From NCBI GenBank assembly GCA_032690845.1, contig CM064432.1, positions 59,146,071 through 59,210,070 of the forward strand: a stretch of DNA of 64,000 nucleotides. The letters are read 5' to 3'. The stretch comes from Eleusine coracana subsp. coracana. Lineage: Eukaryota > Streptophyta > Magnoliopsida > Poales > Poaceae. This document shows, in pieces, positions 13,301 to 25,540 of the stretch (positions within the stretch are counted from its first letter, which is position 1; each line of letters opens with the position of its first letter). The translations under genes were made by a program, and so were the position numbers. Below the pieces are notes generated by a model. The model ran no database searches. It was not told where the DNA came from and saw nothing but the letters and a program-made list of their open reading frames with translations.

Positions 13301-14033
13301 CGATTCACAGTTCTAAAATCATTTCACACTTTCAGCATTCTGAAGATTTGGAACCTGAATGAACATTCTGGTGTCATTGGCGCCTTCAACTGCCAAGGCG
13401 CTGGCTGGTGCCGTGTGGGGAAGAAGAATCTCATCCATGATGAGCAGCCTGAAACAGTCACCGGTGTCATCCGGGCACAGGATGTGGACTGCCTTGCAAA
13501 GGTTGCTGATAGCAGCTGGAACGGTGACGTGATTGTGTACTCTCACATAGGAGGTAAAGCATCACGCTCCCGGATTAGTCAACAAAATAGTGTTGTCTAG
13601 TTCATCCTAACTTCCTTTACCAGGTAATAATTCGCTGACAAGATGCATTTGCTCTTTTTCAGGGGAGGTGGTCTACCTGCCCAAGAACGTCTCCTTGCCA
13701 GTGACACTGAGATCACGCCAGTACGAGGTGTTCACCGTCGTCCCTGTGAGGCACCTGTCCAACGATGCCTCCTTTGCCCCAATCGGCCTGATCAGAATGT
13801 TCAACTCTGGTGGTGCGGTAAGGGAAGTGAGGCATGGTGACGACGCCGAAATCCAGGTCAAATTGCGTGGCTCGGGAACTGTTGGAGCTTACTCCTCGAT
13901 GAGGCCAAAGATTATTGTTGTCGATTCAGAGGCAGTTGAGTTCTCCTACGACGATTCATGCGGTCTCGTTACCTTTGAGCTGGGCTTGCCCGTGCAGGAA
14001 CTCTATTTGTGGACTGTTTCTGTAAAATACTGA
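10361..14033 (+). CDS. Alkaline alpha-galactosidase / raffinose synthase-like (SIP1 type, GH36)
   Basis: A GH36 enzyme of the seed-imbibition-protein group, annotated in plants as alkaline alpha-galactosidase or probable galactinol-sucrose galactosyltransferase. It acts on raffinose-family sugars, probably in the cytosol, as no signal peptide is seen. Thirteen exons with GT-AG borders and consistent phase: 10361-10551, 10890-11140, 11239-11329, 11471-11519, 11602-11693, 11778-11885, 11997-12131, 12220-12630, 12733-12874, 12964-13031, 13125-13259, 13336-13553, 13663-14033. This gives 753 aa, normal for the group. Landmarks are KMWWMTQRMG, MPDMLNWFGWCTWDAFY, YVYVWHAITGYWGG, GVKVDVQN (probable nucleophile Asp391) and RASDDFWPRDP (acid/base candidates Asp454/455), then HPMAEYHAAARAVGG. 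No frame break is seen. Sequence alone does not settle hydrolase versus transferase activity. Confidence 0.93.
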
Positions 14034-14606
14034 GATCAGTGGCGCAATGGTTAGATCAGATCAGATGAGGATATTTTCACAAGCAGTAGGCAGAGGTGAG
14101 CCTTGAGAGATTTTCAGGCTCTTGAGCATTTTACTATGACGACCACTCCGTATGCGAAGCCATACAGGGAAATGATAAATGAGCGTGCCGGTGCACACAG
14201 TATCAAGGAATACCCCTCGTTCCATTTTCTTCCCAGTTTTTTTTTCTTTTCTTTTAAGAACGGAACAAGTTTGGAAAACAAAAACAGATTAGGGAAACAA
14301 AGAAAAGAGAATTGAAAACAGAGAAAGGAGAATACCTGAAAAGATCATTATAAAGGTGACCTGCCTTGAACCGGTTTGTCAACAAGATACTGTAATTGCT
14401 AAGATAATTGTTGAAACCCAATCTCTCCAAATTAGAGAAATCATCTCCAACAAAAATCCCCATGATAGTCGAAAATCCTTCGCTAATCCGTAGCAAAGCA
14501 CGGACAAACCAGCTAGTAATAAATAAAACTTAACCTAGTTTATCGGCTTGCCAGTCAGCCAGTGCAACACCGGGGGACTGTTGGATGGGCAAGTAAGAAA
14601 ATAGGA
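14034..14606. other. 3' flank of the GH36 gene, no gene seen
   Basis: Holds the 3' UTR followed by AT-rich sequence with T- and A-rich runs. Nothing else is recognised before the inverted-repeat element at 14607. Confidence 0.4.
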
Positions 14607-15333
14607 AGAAGTCTAATTTGCCTCCTCCAACATAACGTGAGTTTGATTTTTGTCCCTTAATTGTAAAGTTCGGTAGGACAATATTTTAAACTATCAATTC
14701 CGTTCGTTTTTCCTTCTCGGCTGGTTTGGAGGGTGGTTTTATCCTATGTGACATAGCAGGTCCCACATGTCAGGTCCACATCTCTCTCTCTCTCTCTCTC
14801 TCCAGCCCATTCCTTCACCACTTTCCCAAAATCGCCTCCCCGCCCGCGCCCTGCCTACTCGTCCCCGCGCCGCAGTTCGCCTCGACTCGTGTCTACCACG
14901 GTAGCTTGCTCCATGTCCCCTCCTCCCCGGCGCCTGACATGAGGTACGAGTCATATGGAAGCCCGAGCCCAAGTCTGACCGACAACATTGGCGTCGTCTC
15001 AGTCTTCGGCCGCGGGAACATGCCGCCGAGCAGGCTCTACGACGATGCCATGACGTTGTTGCTGGTGGTGGTGCTGACATTTGCGGCGGTGGTCGGAGTC
15101 TGCGAAGCCACCGGCATCGGCAACAGAGGCGGTGGAAGAACAAAAGAAAAGAAAGTTGATGTAGACCTGACATGTGGGACCTATTATGCCATATAGGATA
15201 AAAGCACCCTCCAAACCATCCGAGGAGGAAAAACGAACGGGTTGGTAGTTTAAGAAGTCGTCCTATCCGATTTTATAATTAAAGGACAAAAACCGAACTC
15301 ACATAATAGTTGAAAGAGGTAAATTAGACTTCT
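14607..15333. mobile_element. MULE-like element with ~175-bp terminal inverted repeats
   Basis: The left arm (14607-14785) and right arm (about 15160-15333) are inverted copies over roughly 175 bp, about 85-90% identical by eye. They share AGAAGTCTAATTT at the tips and 'ggtcccacatgtcaggtc' at the inner ends. Between them lie about 375 bp of unrelated GC-rich sequence starting with a (TC)n run. Long terminal inverted repeats around non-transposase sequence are typical of non-autonomous Mutator-like elements, including Pack-MULEs. I could not find a clear 9-bp target duplication, so the superfamily remains inferred. No known protein is evident in the interior. Confidence 0.7.
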
Positions 15334-15742
15334 TTCAAAAAAATATGGTTCAGAGATTTTGCTGTCGTGACGAAATGCAGTGTACCACGGGCCCGGCCCG
15401 TCCGTGCTCGGTCGTGTGCCAAGGGACCGGGTCAAATGCTTCGGCCGAGTTTCGTATGGGCCTGGAGACTATCGTCAGCCCAATTATCACATTCTCCACA
15501 ACCCACGGGCTGGATAGGCCCCGCACGAATCACGAAGCGGTTTCGCTCAGCATTTTTTCCGTTGGAACCCACCGGGTTTAGCACAAAACCGTGTGTCAGC
15601 GCCTCTGTTTATACACAGGCTCCACGACGTGGCCAACGCCTAAACCCCACAGCCCAAATTCTCAAAAACCCGGCGACCCGACGTGCTTCTTCTTCCTCCG
15701 CAAGCCACCGCGCCGCCGGAAGCCCGCCGCCCGCCTTGCGAA
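15334..15742. other. Upstream region of COX15
   Basis: Proximal promoter and 5' UTR of the gene beginning at 15743. It is GC-rich and I see no convincing TATA box, as is usual for housekeeping genes. Confidence 0.4.
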
Positions 15743-18700
15743 ATGATGGGGAGCAGGGTGGCAGCGGCGCTGCTCCGCCGGGGCAGAGACCAGGCCTCCG
15801 CTTTGATAGTGCCCCGCCTCCCGATCAGCCCTCCCGCGCCCGCTGTTCCTAGGGTTGGATCCGGCTCCCTCGGAGGCGTCGGTGGCGGTCACCTTCTCCC
15901 GCCGCGGCTGGGATCTGTGGGGCCCGCCTCGTCGGCTTCTCGATTCGCCTCCTTCCACGCCTTCCGATCCTTCGCTCCTAAGGTGCGGGTCTCTCTGCTT
16001 TGCTTCCCTTCTCTCCTTGCATTGTTTCATTTCCCGTGTCGATACCGCCATTTTGGAGGGGAAAGCTGGTCCTCCTGTGACGGGATCATTTCTGAGGGAA
16101 ATGGCTCCTCAGACGCCCTTTTTTGTGTAGTTATTCGGCTCCTGGTTTCTGTTATTGACTTGGATCAATGCATGATCAGTTTGGGGGTGACAGATTGTTT
16201 ATCTGATTGATATAGTGAATTAGCATAGCCGTGTCTATCTTCAGAATTTTAGAAGAAGAGAAGATTGCTCTAGTCTGCAGTAATTGATCCTAACATAAAA
16301 CGATTGATGATTTTTCATGCTTGTGTGACTGATGCAGTTTTAGGATGTATACGAAATTTACCTGTCATCTATACAATCCATTTCTTAAGCTTTGAGAGGA
16401 TATTTTTATCTAGTGTAATAATAAAGCATTCATCAGCTTGCCTTGGCTCTTAAAAGGAATTCTCAAAAATCTTTAGCTGATTCAAGTGTTTTGTTTTAGA
16501 CCTTGTTGGGACAATGCACAAGGAGAATGTCGACTACTGCAGCAGCACTGAATTCAGCTGCAGCTAATGGAACAGCAAATTCAGGATTGAAGTTGCTTGT
16601 AACCAAAGGGCCTCAAGCACAGAAGGCTGTCGGGATATGGCTCTTTGGGTGTGCTGCCTGGGTGTTCAGTTTGGTAATTCTGGGAGGAATTACACGACTC
16701 ACACGGTCTGGTCTGTCAATGACTGACTGGAAGTTCACAGGGGAAATACCTCCAATGTCAAATGAGGCATGGATGCTAGAATTTGAGAAATACAAGCAGT
16801 CACCTGAGTACAAGAGGTGAGGATGCAATTGTCGCCATTCTTTTATGCATTGTGTTATTGTGATTTGTTACTGTTATGAGCAGGCTTTTGGGCCTTGGTA
16901 CTGTAGTGGCCCACGGTACTGTAGCGGCGCGAGTACTGTAGCGCCACCCTTACTTAGCCCTCAAGTTAGGTTAGTTAGAATTAGGGCCGGCTCTACCTCT
17001 ATATAAGGAGAGACACGACAGTCATTTGGAATCAACCAATGAATCAATAAAGAAACAATTCTCTCAATTCCCCCCAATGTCTCTCAAGCTCTTGGCATAG
17101 CATAAGGCCTAATTATCCTCCCCATTACATCTAGTATCAGACTTGCCAGAGATTCCTTCCCATGGCTTCTACTGCCGCTTCATGGCAACCAGATCTAGAG
17201 CTGAAAGAATTACGCCACAAGTTGAGAAAGTTTCTAGCAGCAGCAGAGAAGGAGGAGGCTGCCAAACATGCAGGAGTGCTCGTCCAAGATGTTATGGTTG
17301 TGCCTACAGCGCCAACCCCTTCGACCTTGCTGTTCTCATCTACCCCAACTCCGCCCTTGCCAACCATGGAACAAAAATCACTCAACGACTTGACACTCTG
17401 AGAGTTGGTCCAGCTGCTTAAGACAAGACTTGAAGTTGGAGAGGACAAACACCACCCAACTGCAGAGATTGAAGTTGACGAAGTGCTTACTTCCGAGTTT
17501 CAGATCACAGAAGACGTTCATGAGCTTTAGATCGATGATGTCGGCTGTTCAATCGAAGGCAATGACCACCAAATTGAAGAAGGTGAAGACCCTGAAGTTG
17601 TACCCTTACAGAGGAAGAAGGCGAAGAAGAGGAAGGTTACTGCTGCACCATTACCGCTATCTCCAAGTCGTCGACCAATGACATGCCTCTGGTTGTGTGG
17701 AGCACGGCGAAAATGCACACACAATCCTTGCATTCATCGCATCCAATGCAAAGGCAAGAGAAGCATCCATACTGCGCCCTGCTGGTCCCCAATGAAATCA
17801 GCAAATTTATCAACATCAAGCAGCACAATGAGCTCAATTATTTCATCTTGGACTATTGCTGCAATTAGCCTACTGATCTTTGTGCAGCGGCACCGAAGGG
17901 AATCTTTCCTGTCGTCATGGGGATATCAAGGTTTGCAGCCATGGCCTCCACCACAGCTCGAGAACGAGCTGTCTCGGAAGGAGGGATGGAGATGTTATGG
18001 GCAGGCTTTTGGGCCTTGGTACTGTAGTGGCCCACGGTACTGTGGCGGCGAGTACTGTAGCGCCACCCTTACTTAGCCCTCAAGTTAGGTTAGTTAGAAT
18101 TAGGGCCGGCTCTACCCCTATATAAGGAGAGGCACGGCAGTCATTTGGAATCAACCAATGAATCAATAAAGAAACAATTCTCTCAATTCCCCCCAATGTC
18201 TCTCAAGCTCTTGGCATAGCATAAGGTCTAATTATCCTCCCCATTACAGTTACCCTGCTCTTTTCGGCATCCAATGGTGTAACTAGGCAATGATCTGTTG
18301 TGTGATGCAAACCCCTCATCCTATTTTCATGTTCCTATCAGATGATTCTGTTCTATCATCTCCATAACATATCAATCTCATACCATCTGCACTACTCAAT
18401 TTGTACTGCAAGATGCCTAAGTCCCTGATAACTCCTGTTAGTTAAAGAATATGTGAGCAAATAGTTAGAACGGAATTACTGTAAAAATGCATCATAATTT
18501 ATGGGTCAATGGATATGGATGATAATACACATCTTGCTAGAGAATGTTTATTTCGAATTGCTTAATGGACAAAACTTACTGTATAGGACATGTCGGCGAG
18601 AATTGACTTAAAATGGTATTGTTGATTCCTCATGAAAAATTTATTTCGTAAATTGCAAAAGGTTTGAGCATCTGTGACATCTGAACCAAGTACCCCACCT

Positions 18701-21316
18701 GTTTTAACCTCTTTTCTTGCTATTGATGTGAATTGACCATTACTAAATTTAATTCACTGGCCATGTTTCAGTCTTGTTTGTCTGAAACATTGCCTAAGGT
18801 TGGCAATAAAATTAACATACTAACATTAGGCAAACTTTGGCAAAAAAAAACTTTTTCTGTGACATGTGGGCCAGGAAGCTAAGAAGTTAGCAAGTTACAA
18901 TTGAGACTGGATCCAAACACCAACTAAGAAAATTATGGCTGAATAAGTGTAAGCGTGGCAACCTTAGGTTGCAATCAAAACATGCCCTATAAGAATGAAC
19001 TAGAGCCAATGAAAATGGATCCTCATGAAATAAAGTCTTGTCATCTAACCAAGTGGTGGCTTAACCTGTTGGAGGTAGCCAAAGTTTTGTAATTCAAACT
19101 TCAGCTCTCTGGCACATAAACAAAAAGTGGCTTAACGTATTCTGAGTTTAGTGTAGCAGGCTAGCACAGCAAAGTTTGCTCCTGTACTCAGCAAACCTTA
19201 AAAACGTAGATGTCATGTGTAATCTTGCGGGTTTTAAACATATGGTCAGATTTTGAAAACATAGTTTTCATTTTGTTTATTAGATCATCAAATAAAAATG
19301 ACTGCCTACAATATTTGGTACCAGTTTGGCAGCTATGCAGGAAAATAACTTTGCATGGACTCTCAGCATACGGGAAAAAACCCAGTGTTGTCACTAATAT
19401 TTATTTATTTTCCGTGTAAACTGCTATAAGTATCCCAGACATGTTTCCTCCATTTGCTCCTTGTCTGTTCCATTCGCTGAGAAATACTGCTTTGAATACC
19501 ATATTTCTGCTAATGTGATAGCAGCATTCAATGGACATATCTAGGGTGAACAAAGGGATGAGCCTTGAAGATTTCAAATTTATATACTGGATGGAGTATG
19601 GACACAGAATGTGGGGAAGAACTTTGGGCTTTGTATTTGCGGTTCCTTTTGCATACTTTGTTGCAAAAGGGTATGTTACTCGCCAACTTGGGCTCAGGTT
19701 GTCGGCTCTTTTTGCACTTGGTGGTGGGCAAGGACTCATTGGCTGGTGGATGGTGAAAAGTGGTCTTGAGGTACTTATAAAATTCCTTTCATGTTTAACT
19801 ACTTGTTTTGTGGCCTGAAACTTCACCACCTTCTTTTTTACATTTAGGAACCAACATCTGAGTATGTTCAACCAAGGGTCAGCCCTTACAGGTTGGCAAC
19901 CCACCTGACTTCTGCATTTGTAATATACTGTGGTATATTGTGGACTGCTTTGTCAGTTGTGATGCCTGATCCTCCAACTGGATCAATGAATTGGGTAAAT
20001 GGTGCAGCAAAAATCAGAAAGTTGGCGATTCCTGTCAGTGCTATTGTAGGCATTACTGCCATATCTGGAGCATTTGTTGCAGGCAATGATGCTGTATGTC
20101 TTATGTCTCTTTCTTTGCTATCTTGTAACCTAGGGGTAGTTATGCATCTGGTCTTATTTTATTGGTATTTTTTATTTGTACCAGGGGCATGCTTACAACT
20201 CTTTTCCAAAGATGGGTGACACTTGGATCCCAGAAGATGTTTTTAGTATGGAGCCTTTCATACGCAACTTTTTTGAAAATACATCTACTGTACAGGTAAC
20301 GTTTCTACTAATGTTAAATGTAGAGCTCTTTTTATGCTCTCAAACAAAAAGGATTCCAGCTTAGAAATTTTTGTTGCTCAAATATTTTGTTCTGAAAAAT
20401 GTATAATTTTGATCTGTGCAATTTCTTCAATTGCACTTTCGACATTGCCTCGGCGTTCTGAATATTTAGGCTTCATGCTAATGGTTTGGACATTCATTTT
20501 ATACGCTTCTCAATCTTAAACCATCTAATCTTTTTCTGCTAGACTAAGAAAATATTTGCACCAAGTTTAATAGATGTAGGTACCAATGTAAAAGATTCTT
20601 CTGTTCATGCAAAGCACTTACTGATGTGCTTCGAGTTCACCTAGTCTTGTTGATTAACAAGCTATTTACATTCTTATAGCTAAATCACCGAATTCTGGCA
20701 ACAACCACTTTATTATCTATGGGTGGATTATGGTTGGCAGCAAGAAAAATAGACATGCATCCAGCAATTAAGTCTCTGATTGGGAGCACGCTTGGGATGG
20801 CTGCCCTTCAGGTGATAAATCCATCTCTTTCCTATCATTTGATGTTACTATTTTGCTAGTGACACAGTTTTTGCTTATAACCGAGAAAAAGTTATTTACT
20901 GTTCATAATCCTTTCTGTATATGCAGATTGCAGTTATAGCATAACTTGAAAGATAACCTTTTAACCATTAAAGGAATGGCTTTAGACCTATATATCTGTT
21001 ATGTGATGCAGTTCTTGCACATATCTGACATGTGATGCAGTTTTTGCATATAACTGACATATTGCTGTGCATTATCCTGTTTGTATAACTAGATGCAGTT
21101 ATTGCATAATCCCTCTAATGGTTCATTTATCATATTCTGTTTCAGGTTACGTTGGGAATATCTACACTCTTGATGTATGTTCCAACATCTTTGGGCTCAG
21201 CTCACCAGGCTGGAGCATTGACTCTACTGTCACTGATGATCCTTCTCACGCACACTCTAAGGAAACCCTCGCCAGCCCTTCTAAAGTCACTTGCAACCGC
21301 TGTGAAATCAACTTGA
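15743..21316 (+). CDS. COX15: Cytochrome c oxidase assembly protein COX15 (heme A synthase)
   Basis: Converts heme O to heme A for cytochrome c oxidase, in the mitochondrial inner membrane. Seven exons, all GT-AG and in phase: 15743-15982, 16500-16816, 19545-19770, 19848-20093, 20185-20295, 20680-20811, 21146-21316; 480 aa. Exon 1 encodes an arginine- and alanine-rich mitochondrial presequence (MMGSRVAAALLRRGR..). The family core follows: GIWLFGCAAWVFSLVILGGITRLTRSGLSM, IYWMEYGHRMWGR with the heme-ligand-type His, LATHLTSAF, GITAISGAFVAGNDAGHAYNSFPKMGD, and LNHRILAT with another conserved His. Several hydrophobic segments fit the multi-span fold. Intron 2 (2.7 kb) has been enlarged by a 1.38-kb LTR element and must still be spliced out. 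The coding sequence is intact. Confidence 0.93.
16872..17129 (+). repeat. 5' LTR of the COX15-intron element
   Basis: 258 bp, TG...CA ended. It differs from the 3' LTR by about six single-base changes and one 2-bp indel, so the insertion is fairly recent. Confidence 0.9.
17993..18248 (+). repeat. 3' LTR of the COX15-intron element
   Basis: 256 bp, nearly identical to the 5' LTR. It is preceded by a polypurine tract and followed by the GTTAC target duplication. Confidence 0.9.
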
Positions 21317-24100
21317 TATTGTTCCAGAAGTTTTAATTAGACACTAGTTGATTGATACGCATCCCGCCTCCTAACATGGCATTGGTGCCCTTTTTTGTTA
21401 GCACAACCTAACTACAGAAACAATTTTGCCCAAAACTACTCATTTCTTGAATAAGTCATCCTTAAATTCGTGGTGATTAAGATTGCAGACCTCGTTTGGG
21501 CATTTTGGGTATGTTGCACTTTTGACATGCCGATAAAGAGATTTATGTGATCGATGATTCCTATGGAAGCTGCTCGGCTGTGTGCAACGGTTCATTTTCT
21601 ATTCCAATATACCAGCCGTGTTATTGCTCGTGAGTCATGAGGCTATCTCCAACGGTGGAAAACTCAAATTGAGGGCCCAAATTATCAAATAGGTCACCAT
21701 GAACTTGAAAATAGATGAGTCAAAAACCTGTGTCTCCAACAGATGCCCGAGATTGGGTCTCCCTCCACCGTTACTGCCGGAGAAGAGCGAGGAGGACAAG
21801 GTCTCGCGTGACGTAGGGGGGGGGGGGGGGTACTGGCAGTCGGGCGTGGGTGGCAGGGTGCGCCGACGGCCGGGGGAGGCGGGGCCGCGACGTAGAGGCC
21901 GTGGCTGGCGCGGTGCGTCGGGGCTGAGCGTGGGGGCGGCGGGGTGTGTTGGAGCGGGGGGCGACGACGACCGGGGGAGGTGGGGGCGCGGCGCTGAGGG
22001 CGTGGCCGGCAGGGTGCGCTGACGATCGGGCTTGGGTGTGTCAGAGCGGGGGGGGGGGGGTGCGCTGGCGGACGGGGGAGGCGGGGGTGCGGCGCAGAGG
22101 GCGATTCGGTGGGAGGAGGTTGGCCGACGGCGACAGGAGCTTGGACGAATCTTGGCCAGTGGCGGCGAGAGCTTGCGGGCGGGAGCTGATGGTGACGAGA
22201 GAGGACCGGCTCGAGGAGGGGTGCGCGGTGTCCCATTTGTGGGTTGTGACCCTGGCCTCTTCCAGTATGAGTCTCGGGTTTGAGTCCTCCGTTGGAGACC
22301 CTTTTTTAGGTTTTTAGATCCATTATTGTTAGAGTCAGACTGAGCCAAAGAGGTTTTGATAGTCCATCCCAAGTACTCACTAATTCCGAGGATGTGCGAG
22401 CTCGGTGCCTCGGCTCCTTTTTTTCATTAACTACTTGTAATCATGAGCTAAATTAACATTGTGCCGTGTTGCCACTGTACAGTGACAAGTGATTTGTAAA
22501 AACTTGTCATGTTACCTGATTACCGTTTTACTTCAGGACCACAAATATTTGTCAGCAATTTTGACGATTTGCTATATTATTTGGGAAAAAAAACTTTTCC
22601 TGGGATTTCTGTGCTTTTGTAAGTTTTCAGTACGTGCATCCGCCTGTAGTGCTTTTCTCGTCTTTGGTAACGTTTTCTGTTGGCGATGTGTGTCGGTTGG
22701 TGCGTGGACGTGGGTAAAGGGTTCACTGGCTATTTTGGAGGATCGTTGCCGTTCGATCCATGGACGTACGTATACTCCTGGTCCACGTGATACCCCAGAG
22801 GCCCAGACCAGTGCCAGATGGCGATCACTTTATGCAACGCAATTGTTCGATACGTGCACACGTACCGTGAGAGTGAAGGACCACAGAACACGACGATCAT
22901 CTATCTATCTCCCTATTTGTCTGTCTAGCTATCCTTTGGGAGTTTGGTTGCCCTCGGAAGCAACGCCAACGATAATTCAACGGATATAACAGCATGTCAT
23001 ACATAAATTTTCGGACCGAATGGTGTGTTTATTCCTCGAGTTTGCTCAATGCATTCGCAAGTGAAGGCAGAAAGAAATTCATGGAATATTTTCTTCAGAA
23101 CAAGGCTAAATCTCTGAGGTAAGTCAGAACGAAAAACTCTGCATCGGGTTTTACGTGCTTTCCCCCTTGAATGTGCGGGACCCGTTTCACAGTTAAAGAT
23201 ATACTCAGGCAACATGTAGTACTACATTTTGCTTACAAGAAAAACTATACGTTCCAAACAAACTGAACCATTCAAAATCATCACGCCAGAAAAAGCATAC
23301 GACGGTAACTGAACTTCGAGAGTGTGACAGCCAACACGATACGGCAACCCTTGAGCATGAGCTGTGTGACCACGGAAGTAGCTGCAACGTACCTGGAGTT
23401 TTAACTTTGAGCCCGCTGTTTTGTGACCGTTAGCTTGACCGGGACGGCTAATAAAGCTGGCATGTCGCGGAGCCCATGCGCCGATCGGTGGGTAAGGAGG
23501 ATGTCATGGATGTGAGATGGTGCCAGAAGTGGCGCCGTCACGTTGGCTTTGCCTTGCGTAGGGACGTGACGAACTTGCTCTGGGTTCCTGCCGCCTAAGG
23601 CCGCGCACTGAGCTATTCAGGTCGTGATTTGTGTGATAGCCTAGGGATAGATAGAGCTAATATATTGGGTATAGAAATAAATAAAATGGATTTTTCTTTT
23701 TTATTTCATGTACATAAATAGTTCTTTTCTTATTAGAGAGAAAATACATTTTGATTATTAGTAACTTTTCTAAAATGAGAAGTTTGAAAAACCTTTTTGG
23801 ATGTAATAAAATTGTTCATGAAGACCTAAAAAAATGAGTAGAGCGACCTCCCTTCTTACAAGCATATATCATGATAATCAAATTGTCAAAGATCTAAAAG
23901 GCAGGTTACCCGTGAGTCAACAAGGGGGCTCCACTACCCTTCCGAATTGAGCTATTTTAAAAAGAAAAAGGAGAAAAATTCTAAAACACGCTTTATAAAC
24001 AAGTAGCAACAATTTTCTAAGATTGCCGAAGTAATCATCTTTCATCACTCGGCTCACGAGCCTATTTATTAGTTATCATTGTACTTATTCTCTTATCTTT
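21317..24100. other. Intergenic region with G-run block
   Basis: After the COX15 3' UTR, 21770-22240 is extremely GC-rich with two runs of a dozen or more Gs (near 21818 and 22050). It is bounded by 'ctccaacgg' near 21650 and 'ccgttggag' near 22290, which may be remnants of transposon ends. The long open frames there are composition artefacts. From 22400 to 24100 I see no gene or well-defined repeat. Confidence 0.35.
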
Positions 24101-24104
24101 CTAT

Positions 24105-24600
24105 TCTGCTCCACCATGTTGTTCCCTATGTATCTTCCCCTCGATGTCGCCTACGGCTTCCTCAAAACTTTCTTTCAATTCCGGCTTAGCTCTCACCTCT
24201 TAGAGCCATGACCGGGTGATTGTTATCTCGTCAATGGAATTAGCCACTACCACCATGCCTTGGATTGTCAGTTACTATCTCCATCGACACCATCCTCTCT
24301 TATCATCAATCATATCGACACCTCCCATCATCGATCCAAGATCTCCCTTCCATTTTTATTGCTCTCCTCTCCTATTATACTCCACCATGTTGTTCCGGGC
24401 GTATCTTCCCCTTGATTTCCCTTGTAACTCAAACTTTCTTCCAATTCTTGCTCACCTTTGCATCCTCGTCAATGGAATTTGCTACTGCCACCTCAAACTA
24501 TCTGCTACACTCTATCAACCCCATCCCCTCATATCGACACCTCCCATCATCAATCAAAGACCCCCTCCCTCTTTTGTTGCTCTTGTTTTCCCCTTAGCAC
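24105..24600. repeat. Diverged tandem duplication, unit about 270 bp
   Basis: 'ctccaccatgttgttcc' recurs at about 24110 and 24381, and 'tcgtcaatggaatt' and 'atcgacacctcccatcat' recur at the same spacing. This shows two diverged units in direct orientation. The open frames across them are pyrimidine-rich and show no known domain. Confidence 0.55.
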
Positions 24601-24709
24601 CATTAGATGTTTTCTTTGTCATCTCTAAATTCGTTGTTGGTCAACGAGAGTTGAAGTTTGGAGCAAAGCACGATTTGATTGAGTCATCTATTGAAATATG
24701 CTAGCGTGA

Positions 24710-25035
24710 AGCAGTATTTTATATTTTCCTTTGCCAGCAGGTATGAATATTAGAATCAAGCACAGTAAATGCTAAATCTGGCCCATTCGATGCAGACCTA
24801 AGTCGGATTGGTGGTGATAAGCAGTATTTTATATCGTCCTTTGCCTACCTCTATATATGAAGCCTAGAGTCGAGCATGGTAAGTGCCAGATCTGGTTTGA
24901 TCGATTCAGATCTAATATAGATTTGACGACGAGAAGTCGTATTTCATATTTTCCTTTTGTCGATAGATACAAAGAGTATGGATTCAAGCATGATAAGTGC
25001 AAGGCCGGATTTGATCATCATCGAGGATTTGATTT
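24710..25035. repeat. Three diverged tandem repeats of about 110 bp
   Basis: Each unit starts with a form of 'gaagcagtattttatattttcctttg', continues with 'tcaagca.agtaa.tgc.a.atctg' and ends near a 'ttgatcg/cattcga' word. The units begin at about 24713, 24821 and 24932. No coding potential is seen. Confidence 0.6.
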
Positions 25036-25540
25036 TTACACCCGATATTTTTTTTCGCCGAGAGGTATTTTAATTCCCATGCTCTAGAAAAAGAAATTTG
25101 TTGCGCAATCTCTACTTGTGCTCTACTGCAATTACGCGTAATCATTGCAGTGAGGTAGCTTATCTATTACATTCATTACATGCTTTGATATCATAGAAAA
25201 TGGATTTGATTCGAATCAGCCTTTGTTCTTCATCGAAAAATTTCAACCGGAGCTTGATTTTTCTTCGAATCCCCTATATCATCGAAAAATTGAGTATGAA
25301 ACCAGGAAAATATGGACAAAAAGAGCCAATTTAACTTTTCCAATGCCACATCCTGTATCCATTTATGCATGAACAGAGCCAAATGACAGCAAGGCTGGTG
25401 AATTCTTCTTCTTGATTGTGTATAAGAATCCTATGGTAGTTTGTTGGATCCAGTTTGTTTAGGCCGCAGGGCGTGCAAAACGGTCATCCATCAGCCTAGC
25501 CTAGCTTTGCTTTCTCTCATCCAGCCCAGTCCAGCGTGTA

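Larger units (their letters stand above)
16867..18253 (+). mobile_element. Small LTR retrotransposon (TRIM-like) inside COX15 intron 2
   Basis: A complete element (16872-18248, 1377 bp) flanked by the 5-bp duplication GTTAC at 16867-16871 and 18249-18253. The LTRs are 16872-17129 and 17993-18248; both begin TGTTATG and end CATTACA and contain a CTATATAAGG promoter box. The sequence TAGTATCAGACTT just after the 5' LTR resembles a degenerate initiator-Met tRNA primer site. A purine tract (GGAAGGAGGGATGGAGA) precedes the 3' LTR. The 863-bp interior has no reverse transcriptase or integrase; it has only a short open frame (17162-17401) of gag-like or captured origin. The element is non-autonomous and lies in the sense orientation of COX15. 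Confidence 0.9.

Noticed and set aside
15367..15852. Open frame overlapping COX15 exon 1 in another frame
   Set aside because: It is an overlapping shadow of the GC-rich COX15 5' region; the COX15 frame has homology and correct splice phase.
17162..17401. Possible host exon inside COX15 intron 2
   Set aside because: It lies between the two LTRs of the inserted element and does not fit the COX15 protein; it is internal element sequence.
16867..18253. Simple tandem duplication instead of an LTR element
   Set aside because: The 5-bp GTTAC duplication, TG..CA ends, primer-site-like and purine-tract sequences fit retrotransposition and not a plain repeat.
21635..22372. 245-codon proline-rich minus-strand frame
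   Set aside because: It lies in an extreme G-run block where all frames stay open; the proline/arginine composition reflects base composition and no domain is seen.
24216..24704. 162-codon open frame
   Set aside because: Spans a non-coding tandem duplication; low-complexity pyrimidine-rich translation with no start context or domain.
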